From contig JAOMEV010000024.1 in the NCBI GenBank assembly GCA_028346125.1, forward strand, positions 1-39,460: 39,460 nt of DNA, in the 5' to 3' direction. How positions within the stretch are numbered: position 1 is the first letter of the stretch; each line of letters begins with the position of its first letter. The position numbers and the translations under genes are program-made. Source of the stretch: Bacteriovoracales bacterium. GTDB lineage: Bacteria; Bdellovibrionota; Bacteriovoracia; Bacteriovoracales; Bacteriovoracaceae. The notes under the pieces are model-generated. The model saw only the letters and a program-made list of their open reading frames with translations, was not told the origin of the DNA and did no database searches. Positions 14,626-22,423 of the stretch are shown piece by piece.

Positions 14626-15333
14626 ATGCCAGTAGCAAAGTTACAAAAAAGAGAGACCCTCAATAAATCTACAGAATCACTTTCTTTTATAATGGAAGAG
14701 GATTTAGGCTTTATCGGGGGACAATATATTATTTTGGATTCCAAAATTCCAATGAATGAGGAAAAAAATTTTAAAAGGGCCTACACCATTGCTTCCTCTG
14801 ATGAAGAGCAGCGGAGTTTTAGGATCGTCTATAAAAGGTTAGGTGAAGGCCTTGTTACGAATCAATTTCTAGATAATTTAAAAATCGACCAAGCAGTTTC
14901 TTTTTCCGGGCCCTGGGGTAAATTTCTCAAAAATGAAGATTTTGCTAAAGAGGGAAAAACTCTCATGGTTGCTACTGATACGGGGATTGCAAGTGCTATG
15001 AGTTTTTTAAGCTCAAAAAAAGTAAAGAATCGTTTGAAAGATGTTGATTTGAAATGGTTTGTTCCCTCCAAAGACTATTTTATTTCCCATGATGAAATTT
15101 CTGAGAAGTTTTCAGAAATTGTGGGCCGCTTGGAAATTAAAACGATCCCTGAATATGGAAAAGGTAGAGGTGAAGAGTTTTATGGATCGCTTGAAAGCTT
15201 TATGGAGCAAACGAGTTATGACTCTTATTTTTTATGTGGTGATGGCGAAGTTGTAAGAAGAGGAAAAGACCTTCTTTTAAAAAGAGGTCATGACGAAACC
15301 CAAATTGGAACAAAAGTCTATTTTAATAAATAA
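14626..15333 (+). CDS. Ferredoxin-NAD(P) reductase-like flavoprotein in B12 operon
   Basis: An FNR-fold oxidoreductase of 235 residues. Seen: the flavin-binding motif KRAYTIASS, a second flavin-contact region IVYKRLGEGLVTNQF, the dinucleotide-binding ATDTGIASAM, and a C-terminal FLCGDGEVVRRG. It lacks a plant-type ferredoxin domain. GTG at 14614 overlaps the previous stop, but ATG at 14626 has GAGG six bases ahead and is preferred. In this operon the likely job is electron supply: reduction of Co(II) before adenosylation, of the CbiX-linked ferredoxin, or of a corrin intermediate. Since no CbiJ/CobK is present, it is a candidate for the precorrin-6A reductase step, which is unproven. Confidence 0.82.
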   Translation: MPVAKLQKRETLNKSTESLSFIMEEDLGFIGGQYIILDSKIPMNEEKNFKRAYTIASSDEEQRSFRIVYKRLGEGLVTNQFLDNLKIDQAVSFSGPWGKFLKNEDFAKEGKTLMVATDTGIASAMSFLSSKKVKNRLKDVDLKWFVPSKDYFISHDEISEKFSEIVGRLEIKTIPEYGKGRGEEFYGSLESFMEQTSYDSYFLCGDGEVVRRGKDLLLKRGHDETQIGTKVYFNK

Positions 15334-15340
15334 GGGTAAT

Positions 15341-16458
15341 GTGAAAAAAAGCCTAAAGATTTAAGCCAATTAAGGGAAGGGTTTACAACGGGAGCTTGCT
15401 CTGCTGCGGCAGCAAAAGCTGCAGCTCGTGTTTTGTTGAAAGGTGAACATATTGATGAGATCACCTCGACACTTCCGATTGGCAGAAAAGTTACTTTTAG
15501 ATTAAAAAGGTGCGAAAGATATGATGACCATGCAATTTGTTCTATTTTAAAAGACGCTGGTGATGATCCAGATTGTACAGATAAGGCAGAACTTACTGCT
15601 AAAGTGAGTCTCACTAAATCTCCCAAAATAGATATTGTAGGAGGGGAAGGCGTTGCTTTAGTGACAAAAGCAGGCCTTGGTCTTGAAGTTGGAAAACATG
15701 CAATTAATCCTGTCCCAAGAAAAAATATTACAGAAATGGTTCAAGAAGAAATGGAGGGGAGTGATTTTAACGGTGCTCAAATAGAAATAGCCGTCCCTGG
15801 TGGGGAAGAAATGGCCAAGCAAACCACAAATGAAAGACTTGGTTTAATTGGGGGCATTTCTATTTTAGGGACAACGGGCATTGTCAAACCTTATTCAACT
15901 GCGGCCTTTAGGGCCTCTGTCGTTCAGTCTGTAGACCTTGTTAAAAATAATAATTTAGAGACGATTGTTTTAACAACAGGTGGGAAAAGCGAACAGTACG
16001 CCATGGAGCTTTTCCCCTTTTTGGATAATATGTCCTTTATTCAAGTAGGAGATTTTATTGGGACAGCTTTAAAAAGAGGCAAGCGAAATAAAATTAAAAA
16101 CGCAATTATTGTCGGGATGATGGGAAAGCTTTCAAAAATGGCCGATGGAAGAATGATGACTCACGCAGCAGGCTCCAAAGTTAACATGGAAATGTTGGCC
16201 ATGTTTGCTAAGGATTTAGGAGCAACTTCAGAGGTTGTTGAGGAGATCCAAGAAGCTGCAACTGCCAGAAGGGTTCTGGAGATTTGTGAAGAACAGGGAA
16301 TTAAAGGGATGACAGATATTATTTGTGAAAAGGTTGTAGAGGCATGTTCAGAGCACAGTGAAAATAAATTAAATATTAATACCTACCTTGTGGGCTTTTC
16401 AGGAAGCCTTTTGGGAAGGTTTGAACAAAATGAAACGATTTATTGGGGGACACCATGA
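15341..16458 (+). CDS. cbiD: Cobalt-precorrin-5B C1-methyltransferase CbiD, frame change at A7 tract near start
   Basis: Methylates C1 of cobalt-precorrin-5B in the anaerobic pathway. The conserved N-terminus LREGFTTGACSAAAAKAAA is coded from about 15370, and the rest (KPYSTAAFRASVVQS, TTGGKSEQYA, GMMGKLSKMADGR) is intact to the stop. The long frame has no start codon between the stop at 15337-15339 and this conserved region. A GTG at 15341 with AAGGG upstream is the obvious start, but it reads into TAA after seven codons unless the frame shifts by -1 in the A7 tract (15344-15350). That would give MKKKPKDLSQLREG and about 372 aa, a normal CbiD length. A TTG at 15433 would delete conserved residues. 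Its stop overlaps cbiC. Confidence 0.88.
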
Positions 16459-17120
16459 ATGATATGAGGCAAATGACAGGCCTTGGAAGACAAATAGAAA
16501 ACTCTTCTTTTGATGTTATCAATAATGAAGTAGGACCTCATGATTTCACTGATGAGCAATGGGAAGTGGTGAGAAGAGTTATTCATGCAACAGCTGACTT
16601 TGAGTATAAGCACCTTACCCACATAAGTGATGATGCTATTGTGGAAGGAATCACGGCACTTAAAAAGGGTGCTCCCATTGTGACAGATGTCCAAATGATT
16701 ATAGCAGGCCTCAATAATGCAAGGTTAGAGGCCTACGGTTCAGAGTGCCATTGTTTTATTTCTGATGAGGACGTTATAAAAACGGCCAAAGAAAATAACT
16801 CCACTAGGGCCATTGAATCTTTTAAGAAGGCCCATTCGAAGGGTCTTCTTAATGGAGCAGTTGTCGCAATTGGTAATGCACCCACGGCCCTTATTGAACT
16901 TTGCCGTTTAATTAAAGAAGAAGGCGCCAAACCGGCCCTTATCGTAGGGGTGCCAGTTGGTTTTATTTCTGCTGTTGAATCAAAAGAAGAAGTTCTTAAA
17001 ATGGTGAGAGTTGAAAAAGTTCATGCGCCTTATATTATTACTCGTGGAAGAAAAGGTGGCTCAACAATCGCTGTCTCTATAATTCATGCTCTTCTTCTTC
17101 TTTCAACAAAAGGACATTAG
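16455..17120 (+). CDS. cbiC: Cobalt-precorrin-8 methylmutase
   Basis: Moves the C11 methyl group to C12, giving cobyrinate. Seen: the catalytic histidine in RRVIHATADFEY, the substrate region KKGAPIVTDVQM, AIGNAPTAL and the C-terminal VGVPVGFISAVESKE. The length of 221 aa is typical. The ATG at 16455 overlaps the cbiD stop as ATGA and has GGGGG ahead of it; an in-frame TTG 12 bases upstream is less likely. Translationally coupled to cbiD and followed two bases later by cbiET. Confidence 0.95.
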   Translation: MNDMRQMTGLGRQIENSSFDVINNEVGPHDFTDEQWEVVRRVIHATADFEYKHLTHISDDAIVEGITALKKGAPIVTDVQMIIAGLNNARLEAYGSECHCFISDEDVIKTAKENNSTRAIESFKKAHSKGLLNGAVVAIGNAPTALIELCRLIKEEGAKPALIVGVPVGFISAVESKEEVLKMVRVEKVHAPYIITRGRKGGSTIAVSIIHALLLLSTKGH

Positions 17121-17122
17121 AG

Positions 17123-18349
17123 ATGGCAGCAGTAACAATTATTGGAATAGGTGATAATGGATGTGTTGGGATGAGTGCTAAAGCTTATAACTGTATTCAG
17201 AAGGCCCAGGTCCTTGTCGGAGGTGAAAGGCACCTAGACTTTTTTTCAGATTTTAAGGGAGAAAAAATGACCCTTAAAAATGGCCTTATGAATGCCATCT
17301 ATTCTATAGGAGAAAAATGCCAGGAAGAAAATGTTGTTGTTCTTGCAAGTGGTGACCCTTTGTTTTATGGAGTTGGCGATATCATTACTAAAAAGGTTGG
17401 AAAAGAACATGTTGAAATTATTCCAACGTGCTCTTCGGTTCAACTGGCCTTCTCTCGGATAGGAAAGAAGTGGGATGATGCTAAAGTTATTTCTCTCCAT
17501 GGAAGAGGTATTAAGGGGCTTGTCAACAAAATCAGAGATGAATACAAAGTCTTTTTAATGACTGATGAAGTAAATACACCTTCCGCCATTTCTGAATATC
17601 TTCAGTCCTACGATGAAACAGATTGGAGTTTTACAGTTTGTGAAAACTTGGAAGGGTCTAACGAAAAAATTCATCAGTTTGCTAACATAGCTGATGTTAA
17701 AGGTGATTTTTCTCCATTGAATGTCGTCATTTTATTAAGAGACCCCAAAAAAATATCAAAGCGTTCAATTACAGCAAGAGTTGAAGATGCTTTTCAAAAA
17801 AGAATGCCGAAAAAAGGTCTTATTACAAAAAAAGAAGTTCGAGCGATTGCTTTAATGAACATGGAGCTTTGTGAAGATTCAACAGTTTGGGATATTGGTG
17901 CTGGTAGTGGTTCAATTTCAATGGAATCGGCGCTCATCGCAAAAAATGGTCATGTTTACGCTGTGGAAACTGATCCACTGGGTGTGGAGATTTGTGAAGA
18001 AAATAAACGTTCCTTCAAAGTTGATAATGTGACAGTCGTTCATACAAGCGCACCTGAAGGGCTTTCAGACCTTCCAAAACCAGATAGGATTTTTATTGGT
18101 GGGACTAAGGGAAAGATGGAAGAGATTATTTCTGTCTGTTATGAGGCGCTTAAAGGTGAAGGAGTACTTGTTTTAAGTGCTATTACTATGCAGTCCGTGG
18201 CCTTAGCTTTAGACGTTTTTGAAAAAATAAAATTAAAACCAGAAGTTCAGTTGGTTCAGGTTTCCAGGGGAAAGCCGCTCGCTCATTATCTCCGCTATGA
18301 GGCCTTAAATCCAATTCATCTTTTTACAGTTAAAAAAGAGGGAAAATGA
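17123..18349 (+). CDS. cbiET: Fused cobalt-precorrin-7 C5- and precorrin-6B C15-methyltransferase (decarboxylating)
   Basis: Two enzymes in one chain, as in CobL. Residues 1 to about 205 are a CbiE tetrapyrrole methylase (GIGDNGCVGMS, ASGDPLFYGVG, PTCSSVQLAFSRIG). Residues about 215-405 are a CbiT methyltransferase with the S-adenosylmethionine loop VWDIGAGSGSIS, the acidic VYAVETD and DRIFIGGTKG. CbiE methylates C5; CbiT methylates C15 and decarboxylates the acetate side chain at C12. The length of 408 aa agrees with CobL-type fusions. The last four bases overlap cbiL. Confidence 0.95.
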   Translation: MAAVTIIGIGDNGCVGMSAKAYNCIQKAQVLVGGERHLDFFSDFKGEKMTLKNGLMNAIYSIGEKCQEENVVVLASGDPLFYGVGDIITKKVGKEHVEIIPTCSSVQLAFSRIGKKWDDAKVISLHGRGIKGLVNKIRDEYKVFLMTDEVNTPSAISEYLQSYDETDWSFTVCENLEGSNEKIHQFANIADVKGDFSPLNVVILLRDPKKISKRSITARVEDAFQKRMPKKGLITKKEVRAIALMNMELCEDSTVWDIGAGSGSISMESALIAKNGHVYAVETDPLGVEICEENKRSFKVDNVTVVHTSAPEGLSDLPKPDRIFIGGTKGKMEEIISVCYEALKGEGVLVLSAITMQSVALALDVFEKIKLKPEVQLVQVSRGKPLAHYLRYEALNPIHLFTVKKEGK

Positions 18350-19110
18350 AATACGGTAAATTATATGGTGTTGGCGTTGGCCCAGGGGCCACTGATCTTA
18401 TAACTTTAAGGGCAGTTAATGTTCTCAATTCTGTCGATGTGATTGGAATCCCTAAAAGTTCTGACAAAATGAGACCTTTTGCTTGGAGGATTTGCTCTCC
18501 CATTGTGAGAGAGAATAAAAACCAGGAAAAGCTTTTCCTTCATTTTCCCATGACAAAAGACCACAAGATTTTAATTCCAGCTTGGGATAAGGCCTTCAAA
18601 GAAATTGGAGCGCGACTTGAAGCCGGTAAAAATGTGGCCTTTATTACTCAGGGTGACCCTTCTGTTTATAGCTCTTGGATGTATCTCTTAGAGGAGGCCT
18701 CTGACCGCTGGCCTGGAATCAATATAGAAATTGTTCCAGCTGTTTCTTCTGTTACAGCGATTCCGGCGATTCTTCAAACACCTTTGGCGGATGGGAGAGA
18801 GCAATTTTGTGTGGTTCCTGCCACCTATGGGATTGATGATCTTCCTGGACTTTGTGATCAATTTGACACGATCATTTTAACTAAAGTTGGAAAGATGATT
18901 CCCCAACTTATTGAAATCCTCGAAGAGTTAAAACTTATTAAGAATGCAACTTACGTTAGTTATGGGACGACTGAAAATCAAACCGTTATTAAAGATTTAA
19001 AAAGTATAAAGACTGATAATTGTGATTACTTTTCTATGGTTCAAATTTCCATTAGGAGACGTAGAGGCGCCTTAAGAGGAAAAAACCTCGCTGGAGAGAA
19101 TCGTGACTGA
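18346..19110 (+). CDS. cbiL: Cobalt-factor II (precorrin-2) C20-methyltransferase
   Basis: First peripheral methylation after cobalt insertion. Seen: GVGVGPGATDLITLRAV at the N-terminus with the early SDKMRPFAWRI insertion typical of CbiL/CobI, the substrate loop TQGDPSVYSSW (101-111) and IVPAVSSVTA. The length of 254 aa is somewhat longer than the common 230-240. Four-base overlap with cbiET and eight-base overlap with cbiG indicate coupled translation. The choice of CbiL over CobI follows from the CbiX/CbiD/CbiG context. Confidence 0.93.
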   Translation: MKYGKLYGVGVGPGATDLITLRAVNVLNSVDVIGIPKSSDKMRPFAWRICSPIVRENKNQEKLFLHFPMTKDHKILIPAWDKAFKEIGARLEAGKNVAFITQGDPSVYSSWMYLLEEASDRWPGINIEIVPAVSSVTAIPAILQTPLADGREQFCVVPATYGIDDLPGLCDQFDTIILTKVGKMIPQLIEILEELKLIKNATYVSYGTTENQTVIKDLKSIKTDNCDYFSMVQISIRRRRGALRGKNLAGENRD

Positions 19111-20230
19111 GAGAAAAATATTTGCTGTTTATGTTATTACAAAGCATGGCCTAAAAACTGCAGAAGTTTTTAAAAGGGAACATCCAGACTGTGATCTTTA
19201 TGTTTCTAAAAGATTCATTGATAAGGCGCCTCCAGGGAGCTTTCTTTTGGCCACACCCATGGGACCCACCCTTAAAAAAACATGGAAGGAATATGATTGC
19301 CATATCCATATAATCTCTGTGGGTGCTGTTGTTCGTATGATTGCTCCTCTTTTAGAAAATAAAAAAGTTGACCCGGCCGTAATTTGTATCGATGATGCGA
19401 ATAAATTTTCTATATGTCTTCTTTCAGGCCATGTGGGAAGAGGAAATGAATTTACGAAAGTAGTCAGTGACACTTTAAATAATACTCCTGTCATTACTAC
19501 GGCCTCTGATGTAACTGGGACACTTACGGTTGACATTTTAGGTCGTGATTTAGGCTGGGAGCTAGATGATAAAGATAGAAATGTGACACTTGGTTGTGCT
19601 GCTGTTGTGAACCAATCAAAGGTAGCATTTATTCAGGAAACTGGGGAGCCCAACTTTTGGCCGTTGAAAAAACCTCTTCCACCCGGAGTTAATTATTTTA
19701 CAAAACTAGAAGACGTGAATCCGAAAGGCCATGAGATTCTTCTTATTTGCAGTGACCAAAATATTATTGAGAGGTCTCATTGGGAAAAAGCAGTTATCTA
19801 TAGGCCAAAATCTCTTGTTTTAGGTCTCGGTTGCGATAAAGGAACTCCTTTCGAAGTTGTGGAACAAGGGATCCTTCATCATCTAGAGAAAATGAATTTA
19901 AGCGTTAAGAGTGTTAAGGCAATTGCTACAATTGACCTTAAAGAAAACGAAGAAGCCTTTTTAAAATTAAAGAAAAAGTATGGCTGGATTATTGAGGGTT
20001 ACCCTGCGAAGGTTCTTGATCAAGTAGAGGGCGTTCTCAATCCAAGTGATGTTGTTAAAAAATATGTAGGGACACGATCTGTAGGGGAAGCAGCTTGTTT
20101 GCATTTTACAAAATCTAAAATGCTTCTCCTTCCCAAACAAAAGTTCCAACTTGAAAAAGGAGGCAAAAATATGACTATTTCAATTGCTAGAATTCCTTTT
20201 TTAAAAAGAGGTGAACATGGGCACTCTTAA
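19103..20230 (+). CDS. cbiG: Cobalt-precorrin-5A hydrolase
   Basis: Opens the delta-lactone of cobalt-precorrin-5A and releases acetaldehyde; a marker of the anaerobic route. N-terminal part: KRFIDKAPPGSF, ISVGAVVRMIAPLL, LLSGHVGRGNEFTK. Central linker about 140-240. C-terminal CbiG domain: LVLGLGCDKGTPFEVVEQGI and AIATIDLKENEEAF, ending with TKSKMLLLPKQ. A GTG start lies inside the end of cbiL (overlap of eight bases). The 375-aa length is normal for the three-part protein. Confidence 0.94.
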   Translation: MTERKIFAVYVITKHGLKTAEVFKREHPDCDLYVSKRFIDKAPPGSFLLATPMGPTLKKTWKEYDCHIHIISVGAVVRMIAPLLENKKVDPAVICIDDANKFSICLLSGHVGRGNEFTKVVSDTLNNTPVITTASDVTGTLTVDILGRDLGWELDDKDRNVTLGCAAVVNQSKVAFIQETGEPNFWPLKKPLPPGVNYFTKLEDVNPKGHEILLICSDQNIIERSHWEKAVIYRPKSLVLGLGCDKGTPFEVVEQGILHHLEKMNLSVKSVKAIATIDLKENEEAFLKLKKKYGWIIEGYPAKVLDQVEGVLNPSDVVKKYVGTRSVGEAACLHFTKSKMLLLPKQKFQLEKGGKNMTISIARIPFLKRGEHGHS

Positions 20231-21653
20231 TGTTGTAGGGATCGGACCTGGGAATGATCTTCATATTACTCCTGCAGCTTTATCTGCAATTAAAAGCTCT
20301 GAGCATGTGATTGGCTATACGACTTATTTAAGACTTATTAAAAAACACATAGTGGGCAAAGAAATCACAAGAACAGGAATGAGTGAAGAAATTGATAGGG
20401 CGATGACGGCCATTAAACTTGCTAAAGAAGGAAAAACTGTCACTTTAGTCTCTTCGGGAGATGCCGGTGTTTATGGCATGATGGGTCTGGTTTTTGATTG
20501 CCTTAAAGAACTAAAGTGGAAAAGGGGAGATAATCCCACTCTAAATATAATTCCAGGGATTTCGGCGGCCAATAGTTGTGGCTCTTTAGTCGGAGCCCCT
20601 TTAATTCATGATTCTTGTACGATTTCTCTTTCGGACCTTTTAACCCCTTGGCCTGTTATTGAAAAAAGAATTGAGTCGGCCTCAAAAGGGGACTTTGTGA
20701 TCAGTTTTTACAATCCGGCCTCTGGAAGAAGACAAAGGCAGATTGTGGAAGCAAAAAAAATTATAATGGAGTATCGACCAGGAAATACACCTGTAGCGCT
20801 GGTTAAAAGTGGTTATCGAAAAAGACAAGATATTGTCATGACAGACTTAGACAACTTTCTTGATTATGAAATTGGAATGTTGACGACAGTTATTGTCGGA
20901 TCAAGTCAGACTTATATGTACGAAGGCTATATGGTGACACCAAGAGGTCATGAAAATAAATATGACCTTTCAAGCGGTGATGTCAAAACAGGCCAAAGGA
21001 AAACCTTTTCTCTAAAGTGTGAAGGAGACTTAAAGTCCCAAGTAGACTTAAAAGAGGAAGGGCTGGAACTGGCCAAAACCTATGTGACACCAACGGATAG
21101 TTGGGTGACGCCGAAAGATGTGAACGATAAGGCATTTTTGAATGAGTCCTCTGAAGAGAGTGCCTTAGAGGCCTTAGAAATGCTTAAGGGGAGTGGACAT
21201 CTTCAGTTTGAAGAAACAAAAGTTGAAAAAAAGAAGGTCCGTAATATTTTAGAAACAAATGATTTAAGTACATTAGGACTTTTTCACGGTGTTTTATGGT
21301 TTGAGGATAAGGAAGAAACTTTCCTTATCGGTGATTTTAAAGAACCTGTTTCTCTTGAAGAGCATGGTCTCTCCATCGTTGAAGAAGCTGGAAGCGTTAA
21401 AAAAATTGAAGGGACTTCAAAAGTAGAACCTCTTTTCTTATGGGAAGGAAAGGGTGTCGAAGCTGCCTCGGATATCTACAAAAAATTAATTATCTATAGA
21501 AATGATTCAGTTTCTATGAGGCTTCAGGATGTTCTTAAGGAATCCTCCGAAAGGGTCGACTTTAATGGCGGCCCTTTATTTGATGTGAGGTGGCTTGCGA
21601 ATATGCCCCAAGATGTTTGGGATTGCGTACGAGAAACAAAACTTAAATGCTAG
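20217..21653 (+). CDS. cbiH: Cobalt-factor III C17-methyltransferase with long unknown C-terminal extension
   Basis: Residues 1 to about 245 are a complete CbiH ring-contraction methylase: VVGIGPGNDLHITPAAL, SSGDAGVYGMMGLV, IPGISAANSCGSLVGAPL, SFYNPASGRR and TVIVGSSQTYMYEG. About 230 further residues follow, including ELAKTYVTPTDSWVT, LGLFHGVLWFEDK and PLFDVRWLANMPQDVW. I do not recognise this part. It has only three cysteines and so does not resemble the Fe-S extension described for the Bacillus megaterium long CbiH. ATG at 20217 follows AGAGG at five bases and is preferred over GTG at 20211. The start lies inside the end of cbiG. Confidence 0.9.
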   Translation: MGTLNVVGIGPGNDLHITPAALSAIKSSEHVIGYTTYLRLIKKHIVGKEITRTGMSEEIDRAMTAIKLAKEGKTVTLVSSGDAGVYGMMGLVFDCLKELKWKRGDNPTLNIIPGISAANSCGSLVGAPLIHDSCTISLSDLLTPWPVIEKRIESASKGDFVISFYNPASGRRQRQIVEAKKIIMEYRPGNTPVALVKSGYRKRQDIVMTDLDNFLDYEIGMLTTVIVGSSQTYMYEGYMVTPRGHENKYDLSSGDVKTGQRKTFSLKCEGDLKSQVDLKEEGLELAKTYVTPTDSWVTPKDVNDKAFLNESSEESALEALEMLKGSGHLQFEETKVEKKKVRNILETNDLSTLGLFHGVLWFEDKEETFLIGDFKEPVSLEEHGLSIVEEAGSVKKIEGTSKVEPLFLWEGKGVEAASDIYKKLIIYRNDSVSMRLQDVLKESSERVDFNGGPLFDVRWLANMPQDVWDCVRETKLKC

Positions 21654-21662
21654 GAGAATAAA

Positions 21663-22421
21663 GTGAAGGTTTATATTATAGGAGCGGGTCCTGGTGATCC
21701 TGACCTTATTACAGTCAAAGGATGCAAATTAGTTGAGACTTGTCCTATCGTTTTTTATACAGGGAGCCTTGTTCCCAAAGCAGTTATTGAAAGAGCAAAA
21801 GACGATTCTCTCGTTTTGGATTCAAGTGGAATGGATCTCGATGAGATTATGGAAGTTTTCAAAAAAGCGAAAAAAGAAAATAAAGATGTTGCCCGTGTTC
21901 ATACGGGAGACCCCATGATTTATGGTTCAACCGCTGAGCAAATGAGACGACTAGATGATCTTGAAATCGAGTGGGAAGTTATTCCAGGTGTTTCAAGTTT
22001 TGTTGCTTCAGCAGCGGCGATTGGAAAAGAATTAACCCTCCCTGAAACATCACAGACGATTATTTTGACAAGAATGGAAGGCCGGACACCCATGCCAGAG
22101 GGAGAAAAACTCGCGGACCTCGCAAAAACTGGTGCAACTCTTGCATTGTTTTTAAGTGTGGGACTAATCAAAAAAGTTGTTGATGAATTAAAGACTATTT
22201 TTGATGATACTCACCCTGTGATTGTGGTCCAAAGGGCCTCTTGGCCAGATCAAAAAATCGTAAGGGGAGATTTATCCGATATTGTGAAAAAAGTAAAAAA
22301 CGAAAAAATTAAATCAACGGCCATTATACTTACGGGGAAGGTTTTTAATACTGAGGATTTTCCAGACTCAAGACTTTACGCCAGTGACTTTACTCATAAC
22401 TTTAGGCAGGCAAAAGTATAA
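21663..22421 (+). CDS. cbiF: Cobalt-precorrin-4 C11-methyltransferase
   Basis: Tetrapyrrole methylase of 252 aa. Seen: VYIIGAGPGDPDLITVKG, FYTGSLVPKAVIERA, the diagnostic LDSSGMDLDEIMEV, VHTGDPMIYGST and VIPGVSSFVASAAAIGKELTLP. These match CbiF/CobM rather than the other methylases of the operon. GTG start with AGGAG seven bases upstream. It follows cbiH by nine bases and precedes cobA-hemD by two, inside the coupled operon. Confidence 0.95.
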   Translation: MKVYIIGAGPGDPDLITVKGCKLVETCPIVFYTGSLVPKAVIERAKDDSLVLDSSGMDLDEIMEVFKKAKKENKDVARVHTGDPMIYGSTAEQMRRLDDLEIEWEVIPGVSSFVASAAAIGKELTLPETSQTIILTRMEGRTPMPEGEKLADLAKTGATLALFLSVGLIKKVVDELKTIFDDTHPVIVVQRASWPDQKIVRGDLSDIVKKVKNEKIKSTAIILTGKVFNTEDFPDSRLYASDFTHNFRQAKV

Positions 22422-22423
22422 AA

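Noticed and set aside
15433..16458. TTG at 15433 as the simple start of cbiD
   Set aside because: It would remove LREGFTTGACSAAAAKAAA, which is conserved in the family and is coded just upstream in the same frame.
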